This document shows, in pieces, positions 9,734 through 18,515 of a DNA stretch of 64,000 nt. This stretch comes from Bacteroides rodentium JCM 16496 (lineage in GTDB: Bacteria; Bacteroidota; Bacteroidia; Bacteroidales; Bacteroidaceae), in contig NZ_BAKJ01000009.1 of the NCBI RefSeq assembly GCF_000614125.1, forward strand, positions 55,211 through 119,210. Reading direction: 5' to 3'. Positions within the stretch are counted from its first letter, which is position 1. Each line of letters begins with the position of its first letter. The translations under genes were made by a program, and so were the position numbers. The notes beneath the pieces were generated by a model that was given only the letters and a program-made list of their open reading frames with translations, was not told the origin of the DNA and searched no databases.

Positions 9734-9788
9734 AAATAGGGAGCAAATAGGGAGCAGGTAGGGAGCGGATAGGGAGAAGGTGGGAATC
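9734..9788. repeat. 11-bp tandem repeat, five units
   Basis: AAATAGGGAGC at 9734 and 9745, then AGGTAGGGAGC, GGATAGGGAGA and AGGTGGGAATC at 9756, 9767 and 9778. An inverse partner (CCCCCTATCTGCTCCGT) lies just upstream at about 9702-9718, so the array can also form a hairpin. Confidence 0.85.
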
Positions 9789-9845
9789 AGTCATAACAGT
9801 ACTAAGTATCTGTTGAAATTTAGTTTATATCGTAATAGTATCTTC

Positions 9846-9873
9846 ATTCCCCTCCTCCCCGGAGGAGGAGAAC
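9846..9873. repeat. half copy of the paired-palindrome element
   Basis: ATTCCCCTCCTCCCCGGAGG followed by AGGAGAACTAAGTTACT. It matches one outer palindrome and its AGTTACT flank from the elements at 5556 and 57486, without the second palindrome. Confidence 0.75.
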
Positions 9874-10039
9874 TAAGTTACTCCGTATTTTTCGCAAATC
9901 ATTTCTATTCTACTATAAACTAATTTTCGTCATTTACTTATTGCCCCTGATGTAAGAATACACTTGCAACTTTTCTTCCTTTTTGTTTGTTTAGTATATA
10001 AAAGAAGTTTATATTTGTAATCATTATAAATTTATCAGT

Positions 10040-10261
10040 ATGCGGCAAACAGTGATAAATATCTGGCACTTCTACCAGGACGGCTTCCGGAGCATGACGT
10101 TGGGGCGCACCTTGTGGCTCATCATCCTCGTGAAGCTTTTCATCATGTTCTTCATTCTCCGTCTCTTCTTCTTCCCCCGGTTTCTCGATTCGCCCGCAGT
10201 GGGCGATGACAAGGAAGACTACGTCAGCAGTGAGCTTGTCCGGCGAAGCCTGGGAGGCTGA
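10040..10261 (+). CDS. DUF4492 small membrane protein of the cytochrome bd operon
   Basis: 73-aa protein with one strongly hydrophobic segment (about residues 24-47, TLWLIILVKLFIMFFILRLFFF) and an acidic C-terminal tail. DUF4492 genes sit directly upstream of cydA in many Bacteroidetes, as here. By position it may be an accessory or assembly subunit comparable to CydX, but that role is an inference. The gap to cydA is about 120 bp and holds a G10 tract and low-complexity repeats. Confidence 0.85.
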   Translation: MRQTVINIWHFYQDGFRSMTLGRTLWLIILVKLFIMFFILRLFFFPRFLDSPAVGDDKEDYVSSELVRRSLGG

Positions 10262-10265
10262 AGAC

Positions 10266-10380
10266 GGGGGGGGGGAACACAGAGCCACAGAGTTTTCGAA
10301 CAGATTCCCCCATAACTCAATAACTCATAACTCAATAACTCATAACTCAATAACTCATAACTTATAACTCATAACTTGAT
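10266..10380. repeat. G10 tract and TAACTCATAACTCAA repeats before cydA
   Basis: A run of ten G at 10266-10275 is followed, from about 10312, by repeats of ATAACTCA/ATAACTCAA up to the cydA start. The same low-complexity sequence recurs before cydB and potC. The G10 run is the kind of tract that slips during replication or sequencing. Confidence 0.8.
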
Positions 10381-10384
10381 TCTT

Positions 10385-11946
10385 ATGCTTGAACACATTG
10401 ACACTTCCCTGATTGACTGGTCGAGAGCCCAATTTGCCTTGACCGCCATCTATCACTGGATTTTTGTGCCGCTGACACTGGGCTTGGCGGTAATTATGGG
10501 CATCATGGAGACGGCTTACTACCGCACGGGTGACACGTTCTGGAAACGTACCGCCAAGTTCTGGATGAAGATTTTCGGTATCAACTTTGCCATTGGTGTG
10601 GCAACCGGCATCATTCTGGAATTTGAATTCGGTACGAATTGGAGTAATTACAGCTGGTTTGTGGGCGACATCTTCGGTGCGCCGCTTGCCATCGAGGGTA
10701 TTTTGGCTTTCTTTATGGAAGCAACGTTTATCGCCGTCATGTTCTTCGGCTGGGATAAGGTGAGCAAGCGTTTTCACCTGGCATCCACCTGGCTCACGGG
10801 GCTGGGCGCCACGATTTCCGCCTGGTGGATTCTGGTTGCCAATGCGTGGATGCAGAATCCCGTGGGCATGGAATTCAATCCCGATACGGCACGCAACGAG
10901 ATGGTGGACTTCTGGGCTGTGGCCACTTCGCCGATGGCTGTCAACAAGTTCTTCCATAGTGTGCTGTCCGGCTGGGTGCTGGCTGCCGTGTTTGTAGTGG
11001 GCGTAAGCTGCTGGTATCTGTGAAGAAGCGCGAGAAGAAATTTGCGCTGGCCAGTGTCAGGATTGCCGCATGGGTAGGTCTGTGCGCCGCCGTGCTCTCT
11101 GCCTGGACGGGCGATGGCTCGGGCTATCAGGTGGCGCAAAAGCAGCCGATGAAGCTTGCCGCCATGGAAGGATATTATGAAGGGCAGCAGGGTGCGGGGC
11201 TGGTAGCCTTCGGTCTGCTGAATCCTGCCAAGCAGACGCCGCAGGATGGGGTAGACCCGTTCCTCTTCCGTGTGGAAATCCCCAAGATGCTGTCGTTGCT
11301 TGCCGAGCGCAAGACGGATGCTTTTGTTCCCGGCATCAATGACCTGCTGAAAGGCGGTTATCCGTTGAAGGACGGCAGCGTGGCGCTTTCGGCAGAAGAG
11401 AAAATAGAAAAAGGAAAAACGGCCATCAGTGCGTTTGCCGCCTATCGTGCAGCCAAGGCTGCGGGCAATGAGGCGGATGCAGAGGTGGCTGCCCGGGTGC
11501 TGAAGGAGAATGTAGCCTATTTCGGTTACGGTTATATCAAGGACGTGAACGAGCTGGTGCCCAATGTGCCGCTGACGTTCTACATGTTCCGTGTGATGGT
11601 GATGCTGGGTGGATACTTCATCCTCTTCTTTATTGTGGTGCTGTTTCTGGCCTATAAGAAAGACCTGTCGCAGATGCCGTGGATGCATTGGGTGGCTATG
11701 CTCACCATTCCGCTGGGCTATCTGGCCGGACAAGCCGGATGGGTGGTTGCCGAGTGTGGTCGCCAGCCGTGGGCCATCCAGGACATGCTGCCCACGAGTG
11801 CCGCCATCTCCAGGCTGGATGTAGGCTCCGTGCAGACCACGTTCTTTATTTTCCTGGTGCTTTTCACTGTCATGCTGATTGCCGAGGTGGGAATTATGCT
11901 GAAGGCAATCCGCAAAGGACCGGAACAATTGACAATTGACAATTGA
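10385..11946 (+). CDS. cydA: cytochrome bd oxidase subunit I, frameshifted
   Basis: Quinol oxidase subunit carrying the hemes; in Bacteroides it supports nanaerobic respiration and oxygen scavenging. Visible: the N-terminal helix with IYHWIFVPLTLGLAVIMGIM, VGVATGIILEFEFGTNW-type motifs, and near the C-terminus ECGRQPWAIQDMLPT, the conserved GRQPW quinol-oxidase motif. The frame stops at about 11021 after SCWYL and resumes as KKREKKFALAS; one added base (CTG NTG AAG AAG) restores about 520 aa. The start chosen is ATG 10385; an upstream TTG in the same frame lacks support. The 3' end runs into a 7-bp repeat. Confidence 0.95.
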
Positions 11947-11980
11947 CAATTGACAATTGATAATTGATGATTGATGGTTG
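11925..11980. repeat. 7-bp tandem repeat spanning the cydA stop codon
   Basis: Eight units: ACAATTG five times, then ATAATTG, ATGATTG and ATGGTTG. The last codons and stop of cydA lie inside it, so a change in unit number would alter the C-terminal residues after GPEQ and the stop position. Confidence 0.88.
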
Positions 11981-12018
11981 ATTATCAATCACTAATAACT
12001 AATAACTCATAACTCACA

Positions 12019-13167
12019 ATGAATGCTTACATATTTCTTCAACACTATTGGTGGTTTGTAGTCTCCTTGCTGGGAGCACTGCTGGTATTCCTGCTGTTCG
12101 TGCAGGGAGGTAATTCGCTTCTGTTCTGTCTGGGGAAGACGGAGGAGCAGAAGAAGATAATGATTAATTCTACGGGACGGAAGTGGGAGTTCACGTTTAC
12201 AACGCTCGTCACGTTTGGAGGCGCGTTCTTTGCTTCGTTTCCGTTGTTCTATAGCACCAGTTTCGGAGGGGCCTATTGGTTGTGGATGATTATTCTGTTC
12301 AGCTTCGTGTTGCAGGCTGTCAGCTACGAGTTCCAGTCGAAGGCGGGAAATCTGCTGGGCAAGACAACGTATCGCACATTCCTGGTGATAAACGGAGTAG
12401 TAGGTCCGGTATTGCTGGGTGGGGCGGTTGCTACGTTCTTCACGGGGTCTGACTTCTATATCAATAAAGGGAATATCGCAGATGCGGCAATGCCGGTTAT
12501 CAGCCAATGGGCTAACGGCTGGCATGGGTTGGATGCGCTACTTAATCCGTGGAATGTGGTGCTTGGTTTGGCTGTGTTCTTCCTGGCACGTATCTTGGGA
12601 GCGCTTTATTTTATTAATAATATCAATGAGGATGATTTGGTGAGACGCTGCCGCCGGGCACTCTGGGGAAATACGGTGTTGTTCCTGGTATTCTTCCTGG
12701 CCTTCGTCATCCGCACGCTGCTTGCCGACGGCTATGCTGTACGTCCGGAAACGGGAGAGGTGTTTATGGAACCCTACAAGTATCTGACGAACTTCCTGCA
12801 GATGCCGGTAGTGCTGCTTGTGTTCCTGGCGGGTGTGGTGGCTGTGCTCTGGGGCATTATCCGCACGCTGTGGAAGCCGGCATTCGACAAGGGCATCTGG
12901 TTTGCCGGTGCAGGGACGGTGCTTACGGTATTGGCACTGCTGCTTGTGGCAGGCTATAACAATACGGCCTATTATCCTTCTACCCACGACCTGCAAAGCT
13001 CGCTGACGTTGGCAAACAGTTGCTCGAGCCAGTTCACACTGAAGGTTATGGCTTATGTCTCTATCCTTGTTCCTTTCGTTCTTGCCTACATCTTCTACGC
13101 TTGGCGCAGCATCGACAATCGCAAGATTGATGCGAAGGAGATGGAAGAGGGAGGACACGCGTATTAA
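12019..13167 (+). CDS. cydB: cytochrome bd oxidase subunit II
   Basis: 382-aa multi-helix subunit (eight or nine hydrophobic segments) that pairs with CydA. It starts MNAYIFLQHYWWFVVSLLGA and contains a Gly-rich loop typical of CydB (FLFVQGGNSLLF). The length fits the family. It is intact, unlike cydA. The start is 73 bp after the cydA stop and is preceded by AACTAATAACTCATAACTCACA, again without a Shine-Dalgarno site. No cydDC maturation genes are present in the window. Confidence 0.96.
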   Translation: MNAYIFLQHYWWFVVSLLGALLVFLLFVQGGNSLLFCLGKTEEQKKIMINSTGRKWEFTFTTLVTFGGAFFASFPLFYSTSFGGAYWLWMIILFSFVLQAVSYEFQSKAGNLLGKTTYRTFLVINGVVGPVLLGGAVATFFTGSDFYINKGNIADAAMPVISQWANGWHGLDALLNPWNVVLGLAVFFLARILGALYFINNINEDDLVRRCRRALWGNTVLFLVFFLAFVIRTLLADGYAVRPETGEVFMEPYKYLTNFLQMPVVLLVFLAGVVAVLWGIIRTLWKPAFDKGIWFAGAGTVLTVLALLLVAGYNNTAYYPSTHDLQSSLTLANSCSSQFTLKVMAYVSILVPFVLAYIFYAWRSIDNRKIDAKEMEEGGHAY

Positions 13168-13228
13168 TTAAAAATTAAGAATTAAAAATTAAAGGAGGGT
13201 GTCAGAACTCTCTTCATACTTTCTTTGA

Positions 13229-13295
13229 GGCGCGGATTACGCGGAATAACGCGGATTTTATAAACTAAATCCGTGAAATCCGCGTAATCCGCGCC
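13229..13295. repeat. 67-bp palindrome with CGCGGATTACGCGGA arms
   Basis: AGGCGCGGATTACGCGG on the left is matched by CCGCGTAATCCGCGCCT on the right. It is preceded by GGGTGTCAGAACTC, resembling the GGGTGTCAAAACGG outer arm of the 90-bp family, so this is probably a divergent relative. It lies after cydB. Confidence 0.85.
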
Positions 13296-13333
13296 TGATA
13301 TTATGACATTATGAAAGTGCTTATGTACTCTTT

Positions 13334-14038
13334 TTATTTTGTTACCCGCTTCTCATTTAGCTGGAATTTGGGTACCAGTTTCATCAATCGTAGAATCTGT
13401 CCTTGCCTTTTCTTTATGTAAGGGGAGGGGTGTGCTGAGTCGAAGCGTATGGGGTTGGGCAATGTTGCCGCTATCAGTGCGCACTGTCCGGCAGAGAGCT
13501 TGGCGGCGGTGGTCTTGAACTTGTATCGGGCGGCGGCTTGTGCACCATAGATGCCTTTCCCCATTTCGATGGAGTTAAGATAGACCTCCATGATACGTTC
13601 TTTGGACCAGAAGAATTCTATCAGTACGGTGAAGTAGACTTCCAGTCCTTTGCGTACCCAGGAAGACTGGGGCCATAGGAATACATTCTTTGCCGTCTGC
13701 TGGCTGATGGTGCTTGCGCCCCGTTTCCGTTTTCTTGTTTCATTCTCCTTTATCGCTTTCTGTATCTCGATGAAATCGAATCCGTTGTGTGTGGCAAACC
13801 GGTTGTCTTCCGAGGCAATGACGGCCATAGGCAGGTGAGGGGATATCTTGTCGGAAGATACCCAAGTGTGGTGCCAGCGCGGACTTTCACCTTTGAAGAC
13901 CTGCTGCACGCTGCGGATAACCATCAGTGGCGTGATGTAGACGGGTACAAAACGATAAGCCACTACCGCCAGGATAGTGGAAATAAAGAAGAATAATATG
14001 ATGTTGCGGAGAAACCGCAAAGGCTTCGGGAGTTTCAT
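13334..14038 (-). CDS. mtgA: monofunctional peptidoglycan glycosyltransferase
   Basis: 234-aa GT51 enzyme that polymerises lipid II into glycan strands at the inner membrane. One N-terminal helix (about residues 11-30) precedes a single transglycosylase domain. The catalytic Glu is in [14 protein letters not shown] (about residue 77). Further GT51 motifs are [18 protein letters not shown] and [17 protein letters not shown]. No transpeptidase domain follows, which separates it from class A PBPs. It stands alone, convergent with cydB. Confidence 0.95.
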   Translation of the reverse strand: MKLPKPLRFLRNIILFFFISTILAVVAYRFVPVYITPLMVIRSVQQVFKGESPRWHHTWVSSDKISPHLPMAVIASEDNRFATHNGFDFIEIQKAIKENETRKRKRGASTISQQTAKNVFLWPQSSWVRKGLEVYFTVLIEFFWSKERIMEVYLNSIEMGKGIYGAQAAARYKFKTTAAKLSAGQCALIAATLPNPIRFDSAHPSPYIKKRQGQILRLMKLVPKFQLNEKRVTK

Positions 14039-14100
14039 GGAGAGAGGATTGGAATTTATGGGTTCACCGCAGACAACACAGATGTAAATGTGTCAAAATG

Positions 14101-14190
14101 CACCACAGATTACACGGATTAACACAGAATGAGCTTAATCTACTGATAATCAAAGATGCTTATCTGTGCAAATCTGTGTAATCTGTGGTG
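14101..14190. repeat. 90-bp palindromic repeat, copy B
   Basis: Same sequence as 161-250 except the core TACTGA. It is preceded by TGTCAAAATG as in copy A. It lies between mtgA and the OmpA-like gene, 19 bp past the end of the latter. Confidence 0.93.
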
Positions 14191-14208
14191 AACCCGCTAA
14201 ATTATCAT

Positions 14209-14881
14209 TTAATTAGCCGCCTCCGCATTCTTAATCATCTGTTCGCTGGCATACATATATACCTCTACGCGCCGGTTCTGGTCGCAGTCTTGGATTCGTC
14301 GTATTCGTTGTATCCCACGCCTTCCACTTTCTTGAACTGGGATGGAGACACACCGCAATCCTGCAAATAGTTCTCTACGGCATAGGCGCGGTTCTTGGAA
14401 ACTTTCATGTTGGCTTCGTAAGTACCACCTTGTCGGTATGGCCGATGATGGCGATATCCGTTGTAGGGTCTTCCTTCAGAATCTGTGCAAGTTCGCGCAG
14501 GGAAGCCTTTGCCTCGTTGCTCAGTGCGGCAGAGTTGAAGCCGAACAGAATACCTGCCGCAAAGGATACTTTGACAGCCGGCAAGCCGTTGGCATCCGTC
14601 ACCTGCTCCACTTGGGCGCCTTCAATCTTGGCGGCTTCGGCAGCCTTCTTGTCCATCTTGTGTCCGATGGCAACACCGGCACCCGTACCTACTGCAGCAC
14701 CTACCGCAGCACCGATGGCTGCCCCCTTGCCTTTACCTATCAGCCCGCCGATAATGGCACCTGCTGCAGCGCCGGAACCACCACCTATTATTCCACCTTT
14801 GGCCTTGTTGTTCATTGTGCCGCAACTGCCCAGCAGCAATGCGCTGCACAAAAGCAATACTGTAAATTTCATTTTCTTCAT
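14209..14881 (-). CDS. OmpA-family lipoprotein with glycine-zipper, two frameshifts
   Basis: Outer-membrane lipoprotein binding peptidoglycan. Signal peptide with lipobox LLLGSC (Cys about residue 20), then a Gly/Ala-rich glycine-zipper segment (about 29-75) and an OmpA_C domain with VSFAAGILFGFNSAALS and ATIAIIGHTD-like text (DIAIIGHTD). The frame breaks twice: near 14426 (one G restores KVGTYEANMKVSKNRA) and near 14292 (one C restores DESQDCDQNRRVEVYMYASE). The repaired protein ends with QMIKNAEAAN at 14209, about 224 aa. The NRRVEVY motif is the classic OmpA_C end. Confidence 0.9.
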
Positions 14882-14980
14882 AACTCTTTTCTTTTAAAGG
14901 TTGATTTTATCTTTGATGTTACAAATTTATGTATTAATAACCATATTTGGCTTCCTAAAGTTCGTTGGTTGTGTCCTTTT

Positions 14981-16309
14981 TTAGAGAATTTTCCTTTTAA
15001 TGTGGACGAACCAGGCGGTCAGGATGATGCCTTTGGCAACGGTCGTTCCGCTCACCGCCCACCAGATGGCATCCACTCCCATACCCATGTGCACCAGCAG
15101 TAACGCCACCGGAATGCGCATGTAATTGCATCCGATGCTGACAATGGCAGGCGGCACTGTCCGTCCCAGTCCGTAGAACACGCCTTGCATGGTGATTTCC
15201 ATCATCATGAACATTTGCGAATAGCCGTCGATGCGGAGGTAGTCGCCGCCCACACGGTAGGCTTCGGCCTCGGGCACGAAGATGGAGAACACCTCGCTGC
15301 CGAAGAAGATGAAAAGCAGCGAGCAGAGGCTTCCGAATACGCCCGTCATCCATAGGGTGGTGCGCCATGCCTGCTTCACGCGCGACTTCTGCCCGGCGGC
15401 ATAGTTCTGGGCGATGAACGTGCTCAGCCCCGTGGAGAATCCTTGCGAAGTGTTCCAGGTGATGGCCTCGATTTGTCCGCCGGTGGTGAATGCCATTAGT
15501 CCGATGTGTCCTCCCTGCTCCGAGGCGGTGCGCGAGAGGAACATGTTGACGAAGGCAAATAGCGTGTTCAGCGTAGCCACGGGCAACCCGAGCTTGAAGA
15601 TGCGCCGGGTGTACTTCTTTTTCAGCGGGACGATAAAGGAGAAACCTCCGAGCACGGCGTTTTTCCCCCGGAGCTTGTAGACGAAGATGCCGAATACGGT
15701 AGCTTCGGAAAGCCATGTGGCAAGTGCCGCGCCCACCGTTCCCCAACCGAAGCCGAAGATGAACAGAGGGTCGAGGACGATGTTCATTATCAGTCCCGTC
15801 CCGCTGATGTAGAACGGAATCTTGCTTCGCCCTGCCGCGTTGTAGATGCCCGTGAAGGCGGCGGAAAGAAAGATGAACGGCAGTCCTGTCGACACGATGC
15901 GCAGGTAGGTCACGGCGTTGTCCGTGATGTGCCGTGCCAGTTCGAAGATGTCCAGGATGGGGCGGGCGAAAAAAAACAATACCCCTCCCCAGCAAAGGGA
16001 GATGAGCAGGGCAATCGTAATGTTGTGCGAAGCAAAGCTGCGTGCGTCCTCTTCGCTGCGTGCACCGATGGACTGGCCTACGCTGACTTCGGCGCCCACC
16101 TTGTTCAGCAAGGCGATGGAGCCGGACATCCACGTCAGTATGCCTACCGCGCCAACTGCAGCTACGGACTCACTGCCCAGACGTCCTACCCATGCCATGT
16201 CCGTCAGGCTGTAGGCCATCTGGATGAACGAGGTGGCCATGATGGGCATGGCCAGCGTAAAGAGCTGGCGGTTGATGGAGCCTTGTGTCAGATTCTTTGT
16301 TCCTTGCAC
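14981..16309 (-). CDS. MATE-family efflux transporter
   Basis: 442-aa inner-membrane antiporter of the DinF/NorM superfamily with about 12 hydrophobic helices arranged as two MatE halves (MPIMATSFIQMAYSLTDMAW near residue 20; LGLPVATLNTLFAFVNMFLS near residue 240). Such pumps export organic cations or drugs in exchange for sodium or protons; the substrate is not predictable. The start is MQGTKNLTQGSINRQL, with the family-typical LTQG motif. The next gene downstream is the OmpA-like lipoprotein, 99 bp away. No frameshift is seen. Confidence 0.95.
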   Translation of the reverse strand: MQGTKNLTQGSINRQLFTLAMPIMATSFIQMAYSLTDMAWVGRLGSESVAAVGAVGILTWMSGSIALLNKVGAEVSVGQSIGARSEEDARSFASHNITIALLISLCWGGVLFFFARPILDIFELARHITDNAVTYLRIVSTGLPFIFLSAAFTGIYNAAGRSKIPFYISGTGLIMNIVLDPLFIFGFGWGTVGAALATWLSEATVFGIFVYKLRGKNAVLGGFSFIVPLKKKYTRRIFKLGLPVATLNTLFAFVNMFLSRTASEQGGHIGLMAFTTGGQIEAITWNTSQGFSTGLSTFIAQNYAAGQKSRVKQAWRTTLWMTGVFGSLCSLLFIFFGSEVFSIFVPEAEAYRVGGDYLRIDGYSQMFMMMEITMQGVFYGLGRTVPPAIVSIGCNYMRIPVALLLVHMGMGVDAIWWAVSGTTVAKGIILTAWFVHIKRKIL

Positions 16310-16341
16310 GTTGACAGTTTTTTAGGTAAACAATGTATTAT

Positions 16342-17682
16342 TCATCCCCTTTTCCGCTTTCTGCGGAGGCGGTGGCGGCGTTTCTGCTTGTACTTGCGTA
16401 TCTTGGCATATACCAGCCAGATGAAGAGCAGGCCGAAGACGGCGAAGATGAGCAGCACGATGCCCGTGTTGAGATTGTCGCCTTTCACGCGGCTCCACAT
16501 CTCGAGCACCAGTTCCGTGCGGTCGCCGAAGTCGCGTATCATGGCGCAGCGCTCCACTACGCGGCGGTCGGGGTACTGGACCGGGTCTATCTGCAGGCTG
16601 TCGGCTCCGGGCAGGGGGCCGAAGAAGTAGCCGAGGTCGGAGTGCACGTCGAGCGTGGTGTCGGTCTTGGCCTCCATGATTTCCGGTGTGGCCACGGCGC
16701 TGACGTAGCCGATGGCATCCATGTTGCGCAGTGCCACGGAAGGCTGGCAGAGGTAGTTGATGAAATAGCTTGCCGCCTTCACGTTGCGGGCGTAGCGGGG
16801 GATTACCCAGCCGTCGTACCAGATGTTGCTGCCTTCGCGGGGGACGGTGTAGTCCAGTTCCACACCCACGGCATCGGCCTCCTCGATGGCCCAGACGGCG
16901 TCGCCGCTCCAGGTGAAGTTAATCCACGCCTTGTTCTTGGTCATCATTTCCTTGCCGAAGTCGGCTTCCCAGCCGGCAATGTTGGGTTTCATCTCCTTGA
17001 GGCGTTGCTCGGCCAGGGCGATGGCCTGCGGGGAGTTGTCGTTCATCAGTTGCTCTACGGTGACGGTGCTGTCGGCCAGCTCCCGGGCGTGGGCGTAGAT
17101 GATGGCAGTGCCGTAGGCATCGCGGTAGCTGTCCTTCATCAGTATTTTGCCGCGGTTCTTGGGGTCCCAGAGGATGTCCCATGTGCCGGCCTCTTCGGTG
17201 GTAATGAACTTTTTGTTGAAGAGGATGCCGGCGGTACCCCACATGTAGGGCACGGCATAGTCCTCGGTCTGGCGTTCCGGTTGCGAGGTCTTGTTCAGCT
17301 CGTGGCGGATGTAGGGCGACACGTTGGGGATGTAGTCAGGCGTGCGGCCGAAGTTGCGGTCGATGGGTAGCAGGAGGTCTTTGCGGAGCATGCGCTCGAT
17401 GATGTACTCCGAGGGGCATACGACGTCGAAGTCCTCGTGCCCGCGCTCAATTTTGGTGAGCATGATTTCGTTGATATCGAATACCTGGTAGATGATACGG
17501 AGGTCTTCGCCCGTCTGCTGCTTGTACCAGTCGGGGAATTCGGCAAGCACATCTTCGTCGATGTAGTCCGCCCAGTTGTATATCTTCAGTACACGGCTGC
17601 GCTCTTCTGTAGAGTTGCCACAAGAGGAGAGGGAGGCGATACAGCACAGTAGAATCAGTATGTTTATTATCCTTTTCATCAT
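16342..17682 (-). CDS. potD: PotD-type polyamine-binding lipoprotein with C-terminal membrane tail
   Basis: Substrate-binding protein for spermidine/putrescine import (SBP_bac class). N-terminal lipobox LSSCGN (Cys about residue 20), then VLKIYNWADYIDEDVLAEF, the standard PotD start with the polyamine-cage Trp-Asp. ILMKDSYRDAYG, FTWSGDAVWA and NIWYDGWVIPRYARN also fit. Unusually, after the binding domain the chain continues through LNTGIVLLIFAVFGLLFIWL (about residues 401-420) into a very basic tail (KIRKYKQKRRHRLRRKRKRG). The lipid anchor would then be doubled by a transmembrane anchor. The start is taken at the MMKRIINILI methionine; an upstream in-frame ATG would add 12 residues. Confidence 0.93.
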   Translation of the reverse strand: MMKRIINILILLCCIASLSSCGNSTEERSRVLKIYNWADYIDEDVLAEFPDWYKQQTGEDLRIIYQVFDINEIMLTKIERGHEDFDVVCPSEYIIERMLRKDLLLPIDRNFGRTPDYIPNVSPYIRHELNKTSQPERQTEDYAVPYMWGTAGILFNKKFITTEEAGTWDILWDPKNRGKILMKDSYRDAYGTAIIYAHARELADSTVTVEQLMNDNSPQAIALAEQRLKEMKPNIAGWEADFGKEMMTKNKAWINFTWSGDAVWAIEEADAVGVELDYTVPREGSNIWYDGWVIPRYARNVKAASYFINYLCQPSVALRNMDAIGYVSAVATPEIMEAKTDTTLDVHSDLGYFFGPLPGADSLQIDPVQYPDRRVVERCAMIRDFGDRTELVLEMWSRVKGDNLNTGIVLLIFAVFGLLFIWLVYAKIRKYKQKRRHRLRRKRKRG

Positions 17683-17723
17683 CTTGTTCTTGACAGTTGA
17701 TAACTTATAACTCATCACTCACA

Positions 17724-18515
17724 TCAATCGTTTTTCGTCCGTTCGGCCCGTTTGTTGATTACAATCAGCAGCACCAGCACCGTCACGAAGATGATGGTGG
17801 AGAGTGGCCGCAGTTCCGGCGTCAGCCCACCCTTGCGCGCATCGGCGTAGATGTAGGTGGAGAGCGTTTCCAGCCCCTGGTTGCCGATGGTGAAGATGGT
17901 CACGGCAAAGTCGTCGATGGAGAGCGTGAAAGCAAGGATGAATCCGCTTATCATACCCGGAAATATCTCCGGAAGAATCACCTTGCGCAGTGCCTGGAAC
18001 GGTGTGGCGCCCAGGTCGAGTGCCGCCTCGTAGACGTTCTGGTTCATCTTCTTGAGCCGGGGCATCACGCTGAGCACCACGTAGGGCGTGCAGAAGGTGA
18101 TGTGTGCCAGTACCACCGTGGTGAATCCTTGCGATATGCCGAAGCTGACGAACAGCAGGAACAGCGACACACCGGTGATAATGTCTGCATTCATCATCGG
18201 GATGGCATTGGCGAAGTTCATTACCTGCCGTGTGCGCGAGCGCAGATTGAAGATGCCGATAGCTGCAATGCTGCCCAGCGCCGTACTGGCGGTGGCGGCA
18301 AGCAGGGCAATGGCAAATGTGTTCCAGATGGCATTCATCAGCGAGTGGTGCATCCCGCCCGTGAACAGCGAGCTGTACAGCTTGGTGGAGAACCCCGTCC
18401 AGTTGCCCAGCACCTTTGCCTCCGTGAAGGAGAATATCATAATTATCAGGATAGGCGAGTAGAGCAACGCCAGCAGCAGCCACAAGTAGCCGCGGGTCAA
18501 GATTCGTGTCATCAT
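17724..18515 (-). CDS. potC: PotC-type ABC permease
   Basis: 263-aa inner-membrane permease with six helices and a BPD_transp_1 domain. The EAA coupling motif reads EAALDLGATPFQALRKVILPE near residue 150. It starts with an ATGA overlap on the stop of potB, so the two permeases are translationally coupled. It forms the heteromeric channel with PotB for PotA/PotD-driven polyamine uptake. The 41-bp gap to potD contains TAACTTATAACTCATCACTCAC low-complexity sequence. Confidence 0.94.
   Translation of the reverse strand: MMTRILTRGYLWLLLALLYSPILIIMIFSFTEAKVLGNWTGFSTKLYSSLFTGGMHHSLMNAIWNTFAIALLAATASTALGSIAAIGIFNLRSRTRQVMNFANAIPMMNADIITGVSLFLLFVSFGISQGFTTVVLAHITFCTPYVVLSVMPRLKKMNQNVYEAALDLGATPFQALRKVILPEIFPGMISGFILAFTLSIDDFAVTIFTIGNQGLETLSTYIYADARKGGLTPELRPLSTIIFVTVLVLLIVINKRAERTKND

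Larger units (their letters stand above)
9577..10039. other. gene-free spacer with short repeats
   Basis: No credible ORF. It contains an 11-bp tandem array, a half copy of the paired-palindrome element, and AT-rich DNA leading to the DUF4492 gene. AGTATATAAAAGAAGTTTATATTTGTAATC near 9993-10022 includes TATATTTG, a good -7 box for the cyd operon about 25 bp before its first start codon. Confidence 0.6.
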
